Assembly: GCF_022387135.1 (NCBI RefSeq)
Contig: NZ_CP092462.1
Coordinates: 3,596,001-3,660,000 of the forward strand
Direction: 5' to 3'
DNA from: Comamonas sp. B21-038
GTDB taxonomy: Bacteria > Pseudomonadota > Gammaproteobacteria > Burkholderiales > Burkholderiaceae_C
Length of the DNA: 64,000 bases
Shown here in pieces: positions 33,704 to 43,333 of this stretch. The notes under the pieces are model-generated. The model searched no databases. It saw only the letters and a program-made list of their open reading frames with translations, and was not told the origin of the DNA. A program made the translations under genes and the position numbers. How positions within the stretch are numbered: the first letter of the stretch is position 1; each line of letters opens with the position of its first letter.

Positions 33704-34678
33704 ATGCCAGACCTGCCTCTGCCGCCTTCCCTGCTCCGCACCCGGCCCATTGCCGTGGGCCATCTGCGCGCTTTTCTGGCGGTGGCCCGCTACCTGAACT
33801 TTCGCGCCGCCGCCGAGGAGCTGGCGCTGACCCAGTCGGCCGTCAGCCGCCAGATCCAGGCGCTGGAGGATGAGGTCGGTATTGCGCTGTTTCTGCGCCA
33901 TACCCGCGCGGTGGAGCTGACCAGCGCCGGCGCCCAGCTCCAACGCGCGGTATCCCCCGCCATCGAGCGTATCGACTCGGCCGTGCGCCTGATCCGCCAG
34001 ACCAGCGGCCGCAAGAGCGTGGCCATCACCACCTGGGCCAGCTTTGCGTCGATGTGGCTGATTCCGCGCATGGAGGCCTTCCAGCGCGACAACCCCGAAA
34101 TCGACATCCGCATCGATGCCACCGACAACGTGCTCGACCTGGAAACCTCGGATGTGGACCTGGCGCTGCGCTACAGCCTGCCCCAGCACGCCACTGCCAA
34201 CGCGCAGCGCCTGTTTGGCGAGCAGTTGGCCGTCGTCGCCAGCCCCTGGCTGCTGCAAAGCCACCCGCGCATCAGCCAGCCCGCCGACGTGGCCCGCCAT
34301 ACCCTCATTGAAGCGGGCGACGCCCACCGGCTGCAGCACCTGGACTGGCTGACCTGGGAGCGCTGGCTGGAGCTGCATGGCTGCGGCAATCTGCAGCCCA
34401 AACGCTGGCTGTTCCTCAACTATGCCCACCAGATTGCGCAGGCCGCCCTGACCGGCCAGGGCCTGGCGCTGGCGCGCATGCCGCTGGTCGCCGATGCGCT
34501 GGCCAATGGCGACCTGGTCGAGGTGCTGCCCGAGTTCCGCATGGATTCCCCCCTCGCCTACTGGCTGATCATTGGCCCGCGCAGCCAGCAACGCCCCGAA
34601 GTGACCGCCTTTTGCGCCTGGCTGCAGTTGCAGGCCGCCGCCACGCGCACGGCCATTGGCGATACCTCCGGCAACTGA
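33704..34678 (+). CDS. LysR-family regulator (GcvA-like)
   Basis: A 324-residue LysR protein. The HTH reads LRAFLAVARYLNFRAAAEELALTQSAVSRQIQALEDEVGIALFLRHTRAVELTSAGAQL. The effector domain (about 100-310) has ITTWASFASMWLIPRMEAFQRDNPEIDIRI and LETSDVDLALRYS, the GcvA-type signature. ATG 33704 gives the usual short leader. It is divergent from the DUF2917 gene and upstream of a tctC-like gene in the same direction (155-base gap); it could control either. Confidence 0.9.
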   Translation: MPDLPLPPSLLRTRPIAVGHLRAFLAVARYLNFRAAAEELALTQSAVSRQIQALEDEVGIALFLRHTRAVELTSAGAQLQRAVSPAIERIDSAVRLIRQTSGRKSVAITTWASFASMWLIPRMEAFQRDNPEIDIRIDATDNVLDLETSDVDLALRYSLPQHATANAQRLFGEQLAVVASPWLLQSHPRISQPADVARHTLIEAGDAHRLQHLDWLTWERWLELHGCGNLQPKRWLFLNYAHQIAQAALTGQGLALARMPLVADALANGDLVEVLPEFRMDSPLAYWLIIGPRSQQRPEVTAFCAWLQLQAAATRTAIGDTSGN

Positions 34679-34833
34679 TGGGGGCTGGGGAAAGCCAACG
34701 CTGATACGCCCACCCTCTCAGCACCGGCCAATTCACTATTAGACAAGGCAGAGCACCCTCCCTACAGTCAAAGCGGCTGCCCGCGTGTTACACACCCGCA
34801 GGCAGCCACCTATAACGACACAAGGAGACTGCC

Positions 34834-35817
34834 ATGTTCCACCCTCGCTTTGGCCGCCGGCGGGCGCTGGCGCTGTGTGCGGCGCTGCTCGCTGGCGCGG
34901 CCAGCCCGGCGCTGCAGGCCCAGGACTTTCCCAGCAAGCCCATCAAATTCATCGTGCCCTTCGGGCCGGGCAGCGGCACCGATACCTCGGCGCGCTACTA
35001 CGCCAAAAAGCTGCAGCAGCTCAGCGGCCAGCCGGTGGTGGTGGAGAACAGGCCGGGTGGCAATGGCTTCATAGCGGTCAAGCAGGCCTTGTCGGCCCCG
35101 GCGGATGGCTACACGGTCTTTATTGGCAGCAACTCCACCCTGGCAGTGAACACGGCGCTGTTCAAAGCGCTGCCCTATGACGCGCAAAAGGACTTTGCGC
35201 CGCTGACGATGATGATGCGCGCGCCGGCCATCGTCGTGGCGCCGGGCGATGCCGATACCAAGCAGCTCAAGGATCTGGTGGCCAAAGCCCAGGCCAACCC
35301 CGGCAAGATCAACTTTGGTGCGGGCTCGGCCGGCTACCAGCTGATGGGTGAGCTGTTCAACGACGTGGCCAAGGTGCAGACCGTGCATGTGCCTTTCAAG
35401 GGCGCGGGCGAGGTCGCCACCGCCGTGGCCGGCCATACGGTGGATTACGCCTTTGCCGAGGCCACCTCGGTGCAGGAGCTGATCAAGGCCGGGCGCCTGA
35501 CGGGCCTGGCCGTCGCTTCCGACAGCCGCGTGGCCGCGCTGCCCAACGTACCCACGGCCCGCGAAGCGGGGCTGCCTGGCATCGAGGCCTACACCTGGGT
35601 GGGGGCGATGGTCAGCAGCAAGACACCGGAGGACATCAGCGCCAGGCTGGCGGGTTGGTTCATGCAGATTGCAGCCGAGCCCGAAACCCAGCAGTTCTAT
35701 GCCAACCTGGGCGCCACCGCGATGAGCGGCGGCCCGGCGCAGATGCGCCAGTTCCAGGCCGATGAGATTGCGCTGTGGAAGCGCATTGCCACGCAGGCCA
35801 AGATTGAGCTGCAGTAA
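34834..35817 (+). CDS. TctC/Bug-family solute-binding receptor
   Basis: A 327-residue periplasmic binding protein. The signal ends ALQAQD, then FPSKPIKFIVPFGPGSGTDTSARYYAKKL, VVVENRPGGNGFIAVKQA, the ligand-loop regions typical of Bug receptors in Burkholderiales. Members bind carboxylates such as citrate or nicotinate; here the binding-loop Gly-Ser-Gly-Thr-Asp is kept. ACAAGGAGACTGCC precedes the ATG. The membrane partners TctA/TctB are not nearby, so it is an orphan receptor, which is common in this family. A two-way terminator lies downstream. Confidence 0.9.
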   Translation: MFHPRFGRRRALALCAALLAGAASPALQAQDFPSKPIKFIVPFGPGSGTDTSARYYAKKLQQLSGQPVVVENRPGGNGFIAVKQALSAPADGYTVFIGSNSTLAVNTALFKALPYDAQKDFAPLTMMMRAPAIVVAPGDADTKQLKDLVAKAQANPGKINFGAGSAGYQLMGELFNDVAKVQTVHVPFKGAGEVATAVAGHTVDYAFAEATSVQELIKAGRLTGLAVASDSRVAALPNVPTAREAGLPGIEAYTWVGAMVSSKTPEDISARLAGWFMQIAAEPETQQFYANLGATAMSGGPAQMRQFQADEIALWKRIATQAKIELQ

Positions 35818-35954
35818 AACTGCAGGCCGCCTGGCCTAGAGGCGCGGCCCGGGAACCTGGCTGCTCATTGGCTGGGGCTGGAAGTCAGGCTCACAGGGCT
35901 GAGGCCATCCTTGCGGGCAGGCGCATGCCAGCCGCAGTCAAAAAGAGCCATTCA

Positions 35955-35994
35955 GAAAAAAGAGCCGCTCCCCAACAAAAGGGAGCGGGTCTTT
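35955..35994. terminator. Bidirectional terminator between tctC-like gene and tyrS
   Basis: CCGCTCCC and GGGAGCGG pair perfectly around CAACAAAA, with an A-rich run on the left and TCTTT on the right. The convergent genes on both sides can use it. Confidence 0.75.
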
Positions 35995-36037
35995 GATCGA
36001 ACAGCCAGCCCGGCAAGCCCGGCTTGGCAACCCAGCG

Positions 36038-37270
36038 TTATGCCAAGGTGACCCGGGCAAACTTGCGCTTGCCCACTTGCACGACAAAGGTGCCGGCGGG
36101 CAGCTTCAGGCCCTTGTCCTCGATCACCACGCCATCCACCCGCACACCGCCGCCGTCGATCAGGCGGTTGGCTTCACTGGTGGAAGGGGCCAGGTTGGCC
36201 TGCTTGAGCAGCGCGCCAATTCCCAGCGGCGCACCGCTCAGCGCGACGTCGGGAATGTCGTCCGGAATGCCGCCCTTGCTGCGGTTGATGAAATCCTGCT
36301 CGGCCGCATCGGCCGCTGCTGCGCTGTGGAAACGCGCGGTGATTTCCTTGGCCAGCAGCACCTTGGCGTCCTTGGGGTTGCGGCCGCCTTCGATCTCCAG
36401 CTTGAGCGCAGAGATCTCCGGCAGGCTCATGAAGGACAGCAAGGTGAACCAGTCCCACATCAGATCGTCCGAAATCGACAGCACCTTGGCAAACATGGTG
36501 TTGGCGTCTTCGGTGATGCCGATGTAGTTGTTCTTGGACTTGGACATCTTGTGCACGCCGTCCAGGCCCACCAGCAGCGGCATGGTCAGCACGCACTGGG
36601 ATTCCTGGCCGTACTCGGCCTGCAGATGGCGGCCCATCATCAGGTTGAACTTCTGGTCGGTACCGCCCAGCTCCAGGTCGCTCTTGAGCGCCACCGAGTC
36701 ATAGCCCTGCAGCAGCGGGTACAGGAACTCGTGCAGGCTGATGGAGCTGCCTTCGTGGAAACGGGTGTGGAAGTCGTTGCGCTCCATCATGCGCGCCACG
36801 GTGTACTTGGCCGACAGCTCGATCATGCCGCGTGCGCCCAGCTTGTCGCACCACTCGCTGTTGTAGCGCAGTTCGGTCTTGCTTGGGTCGAGCACCTTGT
36901 AGGCCTGCTCCTTATAGGTCTCGGCATTCACCTGGATCTGCGCAGCGGTCAGCGGCGGCCGGGTGCTGTTGCGGCCCGAGGGGTCGCCAATCAAGGTGGT
37001 GAAATCGCCGATCAGGAAGATCACGGTATGGCCCAGGTCCTGCAGCTGGCGCATCTTGTTGAGCACCACGGTGTGGCCAATGTGGATATCCGGGGCTGTT
37101 GGGTCCAGGCCCAGCTTGATGCGCAGCGGCACGCCCGTCGCCTCGGATTTGGCCAGTTTTTTGACCCATTCCTCCTGTGGCAGCAGCTCATCCACCCCAC
37201 GCAGACTTACCTGCAAAGCCTCTTGCACACGTTCGGTAACAGGGTAAGTTGTAACAGTCGATTGATTCAT
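36038..37270 (-). CDS. tyrS: Tyrosyl-tRNA synthetase
   Basis: A 410-residue class I synthetase charging tRNA-Tyr. [19 protein letters not shown] is the HIGH motif and [12 protein letters not shown] the KMSKS motif; the C-terminal S4-like RNA-binding part has [26 protein letters not shown]. Length is normal for the bacterial TyrZ-like type of this family. The start [11 protein letters not shown] at 37270 is the first ATG. Divergent from the M23 peptidase gene. Confidence 0.96.
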   Translation of the reverse strand: MNQSTVTTYPVTERVQEALQVSLRGVDELLPQEEWVKKLAKSEATGVPLRIKLGLDPTAPDIHIGHTVVLNKMRQLQDLGHTVIFLIGDFTTLIGDPSGRNSTRPPLTAAQIQVNAETYKEQAYKVLDPSKTELRYNSEWCDKLGARGMIELSAKYTVARMMERNDFHTRFHEGSSISLHEFLYPLLQGYDSVALKSDLELGGTDQKFNLMMGRHLQAEYGQESQCVLTMPLLVGLDGVHKMSKSKNNYIGITEDANTMFAKVLSISDDLMWDWFTLLSFMSLPEISALKLEIEGGRNPKDAKVLLAKEITARFHSAAAADAAEQDFINRSKGGIPDDIPDVALSGAPLGIGALLKQANLAPSTSEANRLIDGGGVRVDGVVIEDKGLKLPAGTFVVQVGKRKFARVTLA

Positions 37271-37517
37271 ATGGGGTTTCTCAGGTTGCCAGCAAAGCCG
37301 AGGGCGTTATACTGCGTCCCTTGCGTTGCAGCGTTTTATTCTAGCCGCGTCTGTCAGACGATGTCCCAAGGGGACTTCATCCAGGCCCGCGAACGCTGCA
37401 CATGAAGTTTTTTTTGTGCCTTCTTGTTAAAAAACCACCCACCGCGCCTGCAGACGCGGTTTGTTTTGGCTCCGTAAACGCAGCCGGCAAGAGGCCTTCC
37501 ATAACCGGGATGGAACA

Positions 37518-38882
37518 TTGAACAACGGATTCATCACCGCTGGCAGCCTCGTCATTCGCCAGTTGGTCAATACCGCCCAAGCACACCCCAAGCGTCTCGC
37601 TGCAGCACTGGCCGTCATGTTGATGACCGGTGGCGGCGCCGCTTTCGCTGTGGCAGAGCTGGGCCCCAATCCGTCCGACATGCCTGTGCAGACCGTGGAA
37701 TACCCCGTCGAGTCGCTGGCTTCGGACATTTCGATTGCAGACCTGGTCGACGGACCGGGTTTTTCTTTGTACCGCACCGATGAGGTGCGCAGCAACGACA
37801 CGCCAGAGTCCCTGCTGCGCCGCCTGGGCGTGGCTGATCCGGCTGCCGCGGCCTTCATCCGCAGCAACGCCAAGGCCCGCAGCGCCATCATTGGCAAGGC
37901 TGGCCGCCAGATTACTGCCGAGACCACGCCAAGCCACGAACTGACGACCCTCACGGTGCGTTGGGCGGGCGAGAACAGCGATGTGTTCCAGCGCTTCAGC
38001 ATCCGCAAGGCCGACGGCAAGTTCGACACCTTGACCGAATTCCTGCCGCTGACCCGGGGCACGCGCCTGTCGGGTGGCATCATCCGCAGCTCGCTGTATG
38101 CAGCCACCGATGCCGCCAGCCTGCCCGACAACGTCTCGAACCAGATGGTCGAAGTGTTTGCCGACAAGATCGATTTCCGCCGTGCGCTGCGCGCCGGTGA
38201 CCGTTTCTCGCTGGTCTACGAAACGCTCGAAGCCGATGGCGAAGTGCTGGGCACCGGCCGCCTGCTGAGCGCCGAGTTCCGCAACAACGGCAAGACCCAT
38301 GAGGCGCTGTGGTTCCAGGACTCCCCCAAGGACAAGGGCGCGTACTACAACTTTGCCGGCGAAAGCGGCGAGCGCAGCTACATCGGCTCGCCCGTCAAGT
38401 ACACCCGCGTCTCCAGCGCATTCGCGATGCGCGTGCACCCCATCCACAAGACCTGGTCCGCCCACAAAGGCACCGACCTGGCAGCCCCCCAAGGCACGCC
38501 AGTGCGCACTGTCGGCGATGGCCTGGTGACCTTTGCCGGCGTGCAAAACGGCTACGGCAATGTGATCTACATCGACCATGGCAACAAGCACGAAACCGTC
38601 TATGCCCACCTGAGCCGCATCGCCGTCAAGCAAGGCGCGCGCGTGGGCAAGGGTGATGAAATCGGCGCCGTCGGCCAGACCGGCTGGGCCACGGGCCCCC
38701 ATCTGCATTTTGAGTTCCGCGTCGCCGGCGAGCAGCGTGACCCGCTGGCGATGGTGGCCGAGAGCGAAACCAGCAAGCCCATTAGCCGCCAGGCCCGCGC
38801 CAAATTCGACAACCTCGCCAACAGCATGCGCCTGGCCCTGAACGACCAGATGCTGATGCTCGAGACCAACGCCAACCAGTAA
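37518..38882 (+). CDS. M23 (LytM-type) peptidase, membrane-anchored
   Basis: A 454-residue envelope protein. An N-terminal signal anchor (RLAAALAVMLMTGGGAAFAVA) is followed by an OapA/LysM-like linker region (about 70-270) and a C-terminal M23 zinc peptidase with HKGTDLAAPQGTPV (His and Asp ligands), VYAHLSRI and HLHFEFR. It should cleave cross-links in peptidoglycan, like MepM/YebA. No ATG fits; TTG 37518 (LNNGFITAG) with GGGATGGAAC in front is the best start. It is followed by a terminator and anmK, another peptidoglycan gene. Confidence 0.9.
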   Translation: MNNGFITAGSLVIRQLVNTAQAHPKRLAAALAVMLMTGGGAAFAVAELGPNPSDMPVQTVEYPVESLASDISIADLVDGPGFSLYRTDEVRSNDTPESLLRRLGVADPAAAAFIRSNAKARSAIIGKAGRQITAETTPSHELTTLTVRWAGENSDVFQRFSIRKADGKFDTLTEFLPLTRGTRLSGGIIRSSLYAATDAASLPDNVSNQMVEVFADKIDFRRALRAGDRFSLVYETLEADGEVLGTGRLLSAEFRNNGKTHEALWFQDSPKDKGAYYNFAGESGERSYIGSPVKYTRVSSAFAMRVHPIHKTWSAHKGTDLAAPQGTPVRTVGDGLVTFAGVQNGYGNVIYIDHGNKHETVYAHLSRIAVKQGARVGKGDEIGAVGQTGWATGPHLHFEFRVAGEQRDPLAMVAESETSKPISRQARAKFDNLANSMRLALNDQMLMLETNANQ

Positions 38883-38905
38883 ACCGGTAAGGCGCCCCCG
38901 CCCCC

Positions 38906-38946
38906 AGGCCCCCACAATCTTGGTATTGTTGGGGCCTTTGCTTTTG
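38906..38946 (+). terminator. Terminator between the M23 peptidase gene and anmK
   Basis: GGCCCCCACAAT and ATTGTTGGGGCC pair with one mismatch around CTTGGT and are followed by TTTGCTTTT. It ends about 15 bases before the anmK start. Confidence 0.65.
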
Positions 38947-38960
38947 CAGGCTTAACAACA

Positions 38961-40082
38961 ATGACTGAACGCTTTATTGGCCTGATGTCCGGCACCTCGC
39001 TGGATGGTGTGGATGGTGTGATTGCCCAGTGGCAGGATGGCCGCATGGAGGTGCTGCAGTACGCCAGCACCGGCTTTGCCCCCGAGCTGCGGGCCGAGCT
39101 GCTGGCGCTCAACAGCGCTGGCGAGCATGAGCTGCACCGCGCCGCGCTGGCCGGCAATGCACTGGCACGCAGCTATGCACAGGTGGTCGATCGGCTGCTC
39201 GCGCGCAGCCAGCTGCAGCCCGGTGATATCACCGCCATCGGTGCCCATGGCCAGACCGTGCGCCACCAGCCAGGCTTGTGGGATGGCACCGGCTATACCT
39301 TGCAGCTGAACAGCCCCGCGCTGCTGGCGGAGCTGAGCGGCATCACCGTGGTGGCCGATTTCCGCAGCCGCGATGTGGCTGCAGGCGGCCAGGGTGCGCC
39401 GCTGGTGCCTGCCTTCCACCACAGTGTGTTTGGCGGTGCCGGCGCGCTGGGCAGCCCACGCTGGGTGCTCAACATCGGGGGCATCTCCAATATCAGCCGC
39501 CTTGAAGGCGACGACATCCGGGGTTGGGACTGCGGCCCCGGCAATGCGCTGATGGACCACTGGTGCCAGCTGAACACCGGCGAACCTTATGACGACGGCG
39601 GCCGCTGGGCGGCCAGCGGCCAGGTCATTCCGGCCCTGCTGGCGGCCTTCATGGAAGAGCCCTTTTTCCAGCTGCCGCCGCCCAAGAGCACCGGGCGCGA
39701 CCTGTTCAACCCGGCCTGGCTGGCGCCGTTGCTCGAGCGCCATGCGCCCGGCGCGGCACCTGCCGATGTGCAGGCCAGCCTGGCCGCCTTCACCGCGCTG
39801 GCGATTGCGCAGGACATGCAGCGCCACGGCGCAGCCGAGGGCCAGACCTTGATCGTCTGCGGCGGCGGGGCGCTCAACCAGCATCTGTTGCAGCGCCTGG
39901 CCGATCTGCTGCCCGGCATCGCCGTGGACAGCTCGGCCGAGCATGGCCTGCCTCCGGTGCAGGTCGAGGCCAGCGCCTTTGCCTGGCTGGCCCGCCAGTG
40001 CTGGCAGAGCCTGCCCGGCAACCTGCCGGCGGTCACTGGGGCGCGCGGCCCCCGCGTGCTGGGCGCGATCTACCCGCGCTAG
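38961..40082 (+). CDS. anmK: Anhydro-N-acetylmuramic acid kinase
   Basis: A 373-residue cytoplasmic enzyme of murein recycling: 1,6-anhydro-MurNAc plus ATP gives MurNAc-6-phosphate. Family marks are MSGTSLDGVDGV (ATP/sugar site), GAHGQTVRHQP, VVADFRSRDVAAGGQGAPLVPAFH, LNIGGISNIS and DCGPGNALMD. Length is normal. The ATG at 38961 starts MTERFIGLMSGTS. It follows the M23 peptidase gene. Confidence 0.96.
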   Translation: MTERFIGLMSGTSLDGVDGVIAQWQDGRMEVLQYASTGFAPELRAELLALNSAGEHELHRAALAGNALARSYAQVVDRLLARSQLQPGDITAIGAHGQTVRHQPGLWDGTGYTLQLNSPALLAELSGITVVADFRSRDVAAGGQGAPLVPAFHHSVFGGAGALGSPRWVLNIGGISNISRLEGDDIRGWDCGPGNALMDHWCQLNTGEPYDDGGRWAASGQVIPALLAAFMEEPFFQLPPPKSTGRDLFNPAWLAPLLERHAPGAAPADVQASLAAFTALAIAQDMQRHGAAEGQTLIVCGGGALNQHLLQRLADLLPGIAVDSSAEHGLPPVQVEASAFAWLARQCWQSLPGNLPAVTGARGPRVLGAIYPR

Positions 40083-40085
40083 CGG

Positions 40086-41510
40086 TCAGGCATCCCCGCC
40101 ATCGGGCGCCGGCTTGACCGGCTCATCCTTGTCGAGCTGGCTGAACACCAAGGTGGCAGCCAAGGTCATCAAGGCCACGGTCAGAAAGGTCGCGTGGATG
40201 GCGCGCAGCGACTTGTCCGGGTCAGTGATCCAGCGGTCGGCGTAGCCCGACAGCAGCGCGCCGGCCAGGGCCACGCCAATGCCCATGGCCAGCATCTGCA
40301 CCATCGACAAGAGGCTGTTGCCACTGCTGGCAAACTCGCCATCCAGGTCCTTCAGCGTGACCGAGTTCATCGCCGAGAACTGCATGGAGTTGAAGCCGCC
40401 GAACACAAACAGCTGCAGCAGCAGCAACCACGGCGGCTGGCTGGCGCTGGCCCAGGCAAAGCTGGCCAGCATGAGCGCGACCATCACCGAGTTGACCTGC
40501 AGCACGCGGCGGTAGCCGAAGTGCTGCACCGTCTGCACTGCAAAGCGCTTGACCAGCATGCTGCCCAGCACGGTGGCCAGCATCATCATGCCGGCGTTCA
40601 TCGGTGCCATGCCCAGGCCCACCTGCAGCAGCAGCGGGATCAGAAACGGCGCAGCCCCCGTGCCGAAGCGGGCAAACAGATTGCCCAGCAGGCCCACGCG
40701 CAGCGAGCGCACACGAAACAGCATCGGAGGAAACAAGGGTTCGGGCACGCGCATCGCATGCATCCAGTAGCTGGCCAGGCTGGCCAGGCCAAACACCATC
40801 AGCACCACCACCAAGGCCATGCCCAGGCCCATGCCGGACATGCCATCGAGCGCCACCGAGATAGCCACCATGCCGAACGACAGCAGCGCATAGCCCAGGC
40901 CGTCGAACTTGCGCGGCACCGACCAGGTGGTCTCGGGCATCCAGCGGCGCGCCGCCCAGACGCCGAACAGGCCGACCGGCACATTGATCCAGAAGATCCA
41001 GTTCCAGGTGGCGACCTCCACCAGCCAGCCGCCCAGGGTCGGGCCCAGCAAGGGCCCGATCTGGCCGGGAATGGCGATGAAGCTCATCGCGCGGATGAAA
41101 TCCCCTTTCGGGTGGCTGCGCAACACCGCCAGGCGCCCCACCGGCAGCATCATCGCCCCACCCACGCCCTGCACCACGCGTGCCGCAATCAAGAAGCCCA
41201 GGCTGGGCGAGAGCGCGCACAGCACCGAGCCCAGCACAAACAGCGCAATCGCCCACATGAAGACGCGGCGCGTGCCAAAGCGGTCGGCAATCCAGCCCGA
41301 TGCCGGAATCAGCATGGCCGTGGTGAGCGAGTAGGCCACGATGACCGACTGCATCTTCAGCGGGCTCTGGCCCAGCGAATGGGCCATCGCCGGCAGCGCA
41401 ATGTTCAGGATCGTGGCATCGAGCGACTGCAGAAAAAAGGCAATCGCCACCAGCCAGAGCAGGCGCTCCTTGTGGGGCGCGACGGGGCGTGGGGTCAGTT
41501 CAGCGGACAT
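40086..41510 (-). CDS. MFS multidrug exporter, DHA2 (EmrB/QacA) type
   Basis: A 474-residue proton-drug antiporter with 13-14 helices. Motif A-like ADRFGTRRVF lies after helix 2, motif C-like GPLLGPTLGGWLV in helix 5, and SLDATILNIALPAMA in helix 1 is the DHA2 mark. ATG 41510 (MSAELTPRP) is used; TTG 41516 is possible. No EmrA-type partner or regulator is adjacent. Substrate unknown. A hairpin terminator of erpA stands in front of it. Confidence 0.88.
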   Translation of the reverse strand: MSAELTPRPVAPHKERLLWLVAIAFFLQSLDATILNIALPAMAHSLGQSPLKMQSVIVAYSLTTAMLIPASGWIADRFGTRRVFMWAIALFVLGSVLCALSPSLGFLIAARVVQGVGGAMMLPVGRLAVLRSHPKGDFIRAMSFIAIPGQIGPLLGPTLGGWLVEVATWNWIFWINVPVGLFGVWAARRWMPETTWSVPRKFDGLGYALLSFGMVAISVALDGMSGMGLGMALVVVLMVFGLASLASYWMHAMRVPEPLFPPMLFRVRSLRVGLLGNLFARFGTGAAPFLIPLLLQVGLGMAPMNAGMMMLATVLGSMLVKRFAVQTVQHFGYRRVLQVNSVMVALMLASFAWASASQPPWLLLLQLFVFGGFNSMQFSAMNSVTLKDLDGEFASSGNSLLSMVQMLAMGIGVALAGALLSGYADRWITDPDKSLRAIHATFLTVALMTLAATLVFSQLDKDEPVKPAPDGGDA

Positions 41511-41512
41511 GG

Positions 41513-41545
41513 GCAAAACAAAAGCCGCTGGTCAACAGCGGCTTG
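41513..41545 (-). terminator. Terminator of erpA
   Basis: On the minus strand AAGCCGCTG and CAGCGGCTT enclose TTGAC and are followed by TTGTTTT, about 65 bases after the erpA stop and just before the MFS gene. Confidence 0.65.
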
Positions 41546-41608
41546 AGGCAAGGTGGTGGACCAGAAGGCAAGCAGCAGAGCCATGCCTTCCATCACGTGC
41601 TGCGCGGC

Positions 41609-41974
41609 TTATACCGAGAAGCTCGATCCGCAACCGCAGGTGGTCGTGGCGTTCGGGTTCTTGATCACGAACTGTGCGCCCTGCAGGTCTTCCTTGTAAT
41701 CGATCTCGGCGCCCAGCAGGTACTGGTAGCTCATCGCATCGATCAGCAGCGACACGCCGTTCTTGGTCATGGTCGTGTCGTCATCGTTGGCGATCTCGTC
41801 AAAGGTGAAACCGTACTGGAAGCCCGAGCAGCCGCCGCCTTGCACGAACACGCGCAGCTTCAGGTCCGGATTGCCTTCCTCGGCAATCAGATCGGCCACC
41901 TTGGCCGCTGCGCTGTCGGTAAAGACAATCGGGGTGGGCATTTCCGTCATGGTGTTTTCTGCAACTTCGCTCAT
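41609..41974 (-). CDS. erpA: Iron-sulphur cluster insertion protein
   Basis: A 121-residue A-type carrier that delivers Fe-S clusters to apoproteins. The three conserved Cys are present: [10 protein letters not shown] and the C-terminal [11 protein letters not shown]. The start at 41974 ([15 protein letters not shown]) is preceded by CAGGAGTC; a further in-frame ATG at MTEMPTP would shorten it by eight residues. It follows rpsI on the same strand across a terminator, as often in Burkholderiales. Confidence 0.95.
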   Translation of the reverse strand: MSEVAENTMTEMPTPIVFTDSAAAKVADLIAEEGNPDLKLRVFVQGGGCSGFQYGFTFDEIANDDDTTMTKNGVSLLIDAMSYQYLLGAEIDYKEDLQGAQFVIKNPNATTTCGCGSSFSV

Positions 41975-42122
41975 GGGAGACGACTCCTGTCTTATTTGAT
42001 GTACTGCAAAGAATGGTACTCCAATCGCCACCTTCACGCAGCCCGCCCGCCGGGTGACGCCAATTGCAGTGTGGGAATACCCCGATCGGTTCCGAGAACG
42101 TGTTGACGGTCTCAACAGCCAT

Positions 42123-42150
42123 AAAAAAACCGCCCCGAGGGGCGGTTCTT
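42123..42150 (-). terminator. Terminator of the rplM-rpsI operon
   Basis: ACCGCCCC and GGGGCGGT pair perfectly around two bases; on the minus strand seven T follow. It begins about 20 bases after the rpsI stop. Confidence 0.85.
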
Positions 42151-42166
42151 GGCAAGTAGCCAGCAA

Positions 42167-42559
42167 TTAACGCTTGGAGAACTGCTTTGCGCGGCGTGCA
42201 GAGTGCAGACCGACCTTCTTACGCTCGACTTCACGTGCGTCACGGGTCACGAAGCCAGCTTGGCTCAGTTGCGACTTCAGTGCTGCGTCGTAATCGATCA
42301 GAGCGCGGGTGATGCCGTGGCGGGTGGCACCGGCTTGGCCGGATTCACCGCCGCCGTGCACGTTGACCTGGATGTCGAAGGTTTCGACATTGCCGGTCAG
42401 CACCAGAGGCTGCTTTGCAATCATGATCGAGGTTTCGCGGCCGAAATATTGTTGAATGTCCTTGCCATTCACAACAATCTTGCCGGAGCCCTTCTTCAGA
42501 AACACACGGGCGACGCTGGATTTGCGACGGCCGGTGCCATTGTTCCAATCACCAATCAT
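42167..42559 (-). CDS. rpsI: 30S ribosomal protein S9 (uS9)
   Basis: A 130-residue ribosomal protein with [21 protein letters not shown] at the start, [21 protein letters not shown] in the middle and the Lys/Arg tail ending KQFSKR that reaches the P-site tRNA. Eleven bases after rplM, same operon. Confidence 0.98.
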   Translation of the reverse strand: MIGDWNNGTGRRKSSVARVFLKKGSGKIVVNGKDIQQYFGRETSIMIAKQPLVLTGNVETFDIQVNVHGGGESGQAGATRHGITRALIDYDAALKSQLSQAGFVTRDAREVERKKVGLHSARRAKQFSKR

Positions 42560-42570
42560 CTCGGGACTCC

Positions 42571-42999
42571 TTAGATTTCCAGCACTTTAGGCTGTTGGGC
42601 GGTGTGAGGATGCTCATCACCACCGTAGACCTTCAGCTTCTTGATCATGGCGTAGCCCAGAGGACCTTTGGGCAGCATGCCCTTGACAGCCTTCTCGAGC
42701 GCACGGCCAGGGAACTTGGCTTGCAGGTCGCGGAAGTTGGTGGCAGTGATGCCGCCGGGGAAGCCCGAATGACGGTAGTACACCTTGTCCGTGTTCTTGG
42801 TACCAGTGACCTTGAGCTTGGAGGCGTTGATGATGACGATGTAGTCACCGGTGTCAACGTGAGGTGTGTAAATGGCCTTGTGCTTGCCGCGCAGACGGAG
42901 TGCCACTTCGCTGGCGACACGTCCGAGCACCTTATCGGTGGCGTCAATCACAAACCACTCGTGTTGCACCTCAGCGGGTTTTGCGCTGAATGTAGACAT
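42571..42999 (-). CDS. rplM: 50S ribosomal protein L13 (uL13)
   Basis: A 142-residue ribosomal protein: [45 protein letters not shown] and [30 protein letters not shown]. First gene of the rplM-rpsI operon, behind a clear promoter and a leader of about 170 nt. Confidence 0.98.
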   Translation of the reverse strand: MSTFSAKPAEVQHEWFVIDATDKVLGRVASEVALRLRGKHKAIYTPHVDTGDYIVIINASKLKVTGTKNTDKVYYRHSGFPGGITATNFRDLQAKFPGRALEKAVKGMLPKGPLGYAMIKKLKVYGGDEHPHTAQQPKVLEI

Positions 43000-43208
43000 G
43001 AGTTTTCTCTTTCAATAGAGGGTTTGGCGAATCCTTTTCCGCGGTCGGTGCTTCTTCTAGACGCAAGGAACTTGCGCAGGAAGCCTCTTAGGCGGGATAC
43101 CCGGTTGCCGCGTAACCTTGCGGGCCCACTGCAACCAGTCCTCGCCGCGGGATTCATAAAAATCGCTGCGAAGCTCTCCATTATAAAAGCTTTTGCGCAA
43201 AGCGTAAA
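43000..43208 (-). promoter_or_regulatory. rplM-rpsI promoter and leader
   Basis: On the minus strand TTTACG (43208-43203) and TATAAT (43185-43180) are 17 bases apart, a strong sigma-70 promoter. The leader to rplM is about 170 nt and contains a perfect CGCAAG/CTTGCG hairpin at 43062-43076. L13 may regulate its own operon through the leader, as known for other ribosomal operons; that is inference. 43209-43333 holds no recognised element. Confidence 0.6.
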
Positions 43209-43333
43209 GTGCCTCCTCACATCCCCCAAAAGGCAGGGTTCGAGTGTATTCCGGGGTTTTTTGGCGTCCATAACCGCTGCCGCATGCCCCTTTGGCGCCG
43301 TAGCACGGCGCATATCGCTACCATTGGCGCCCT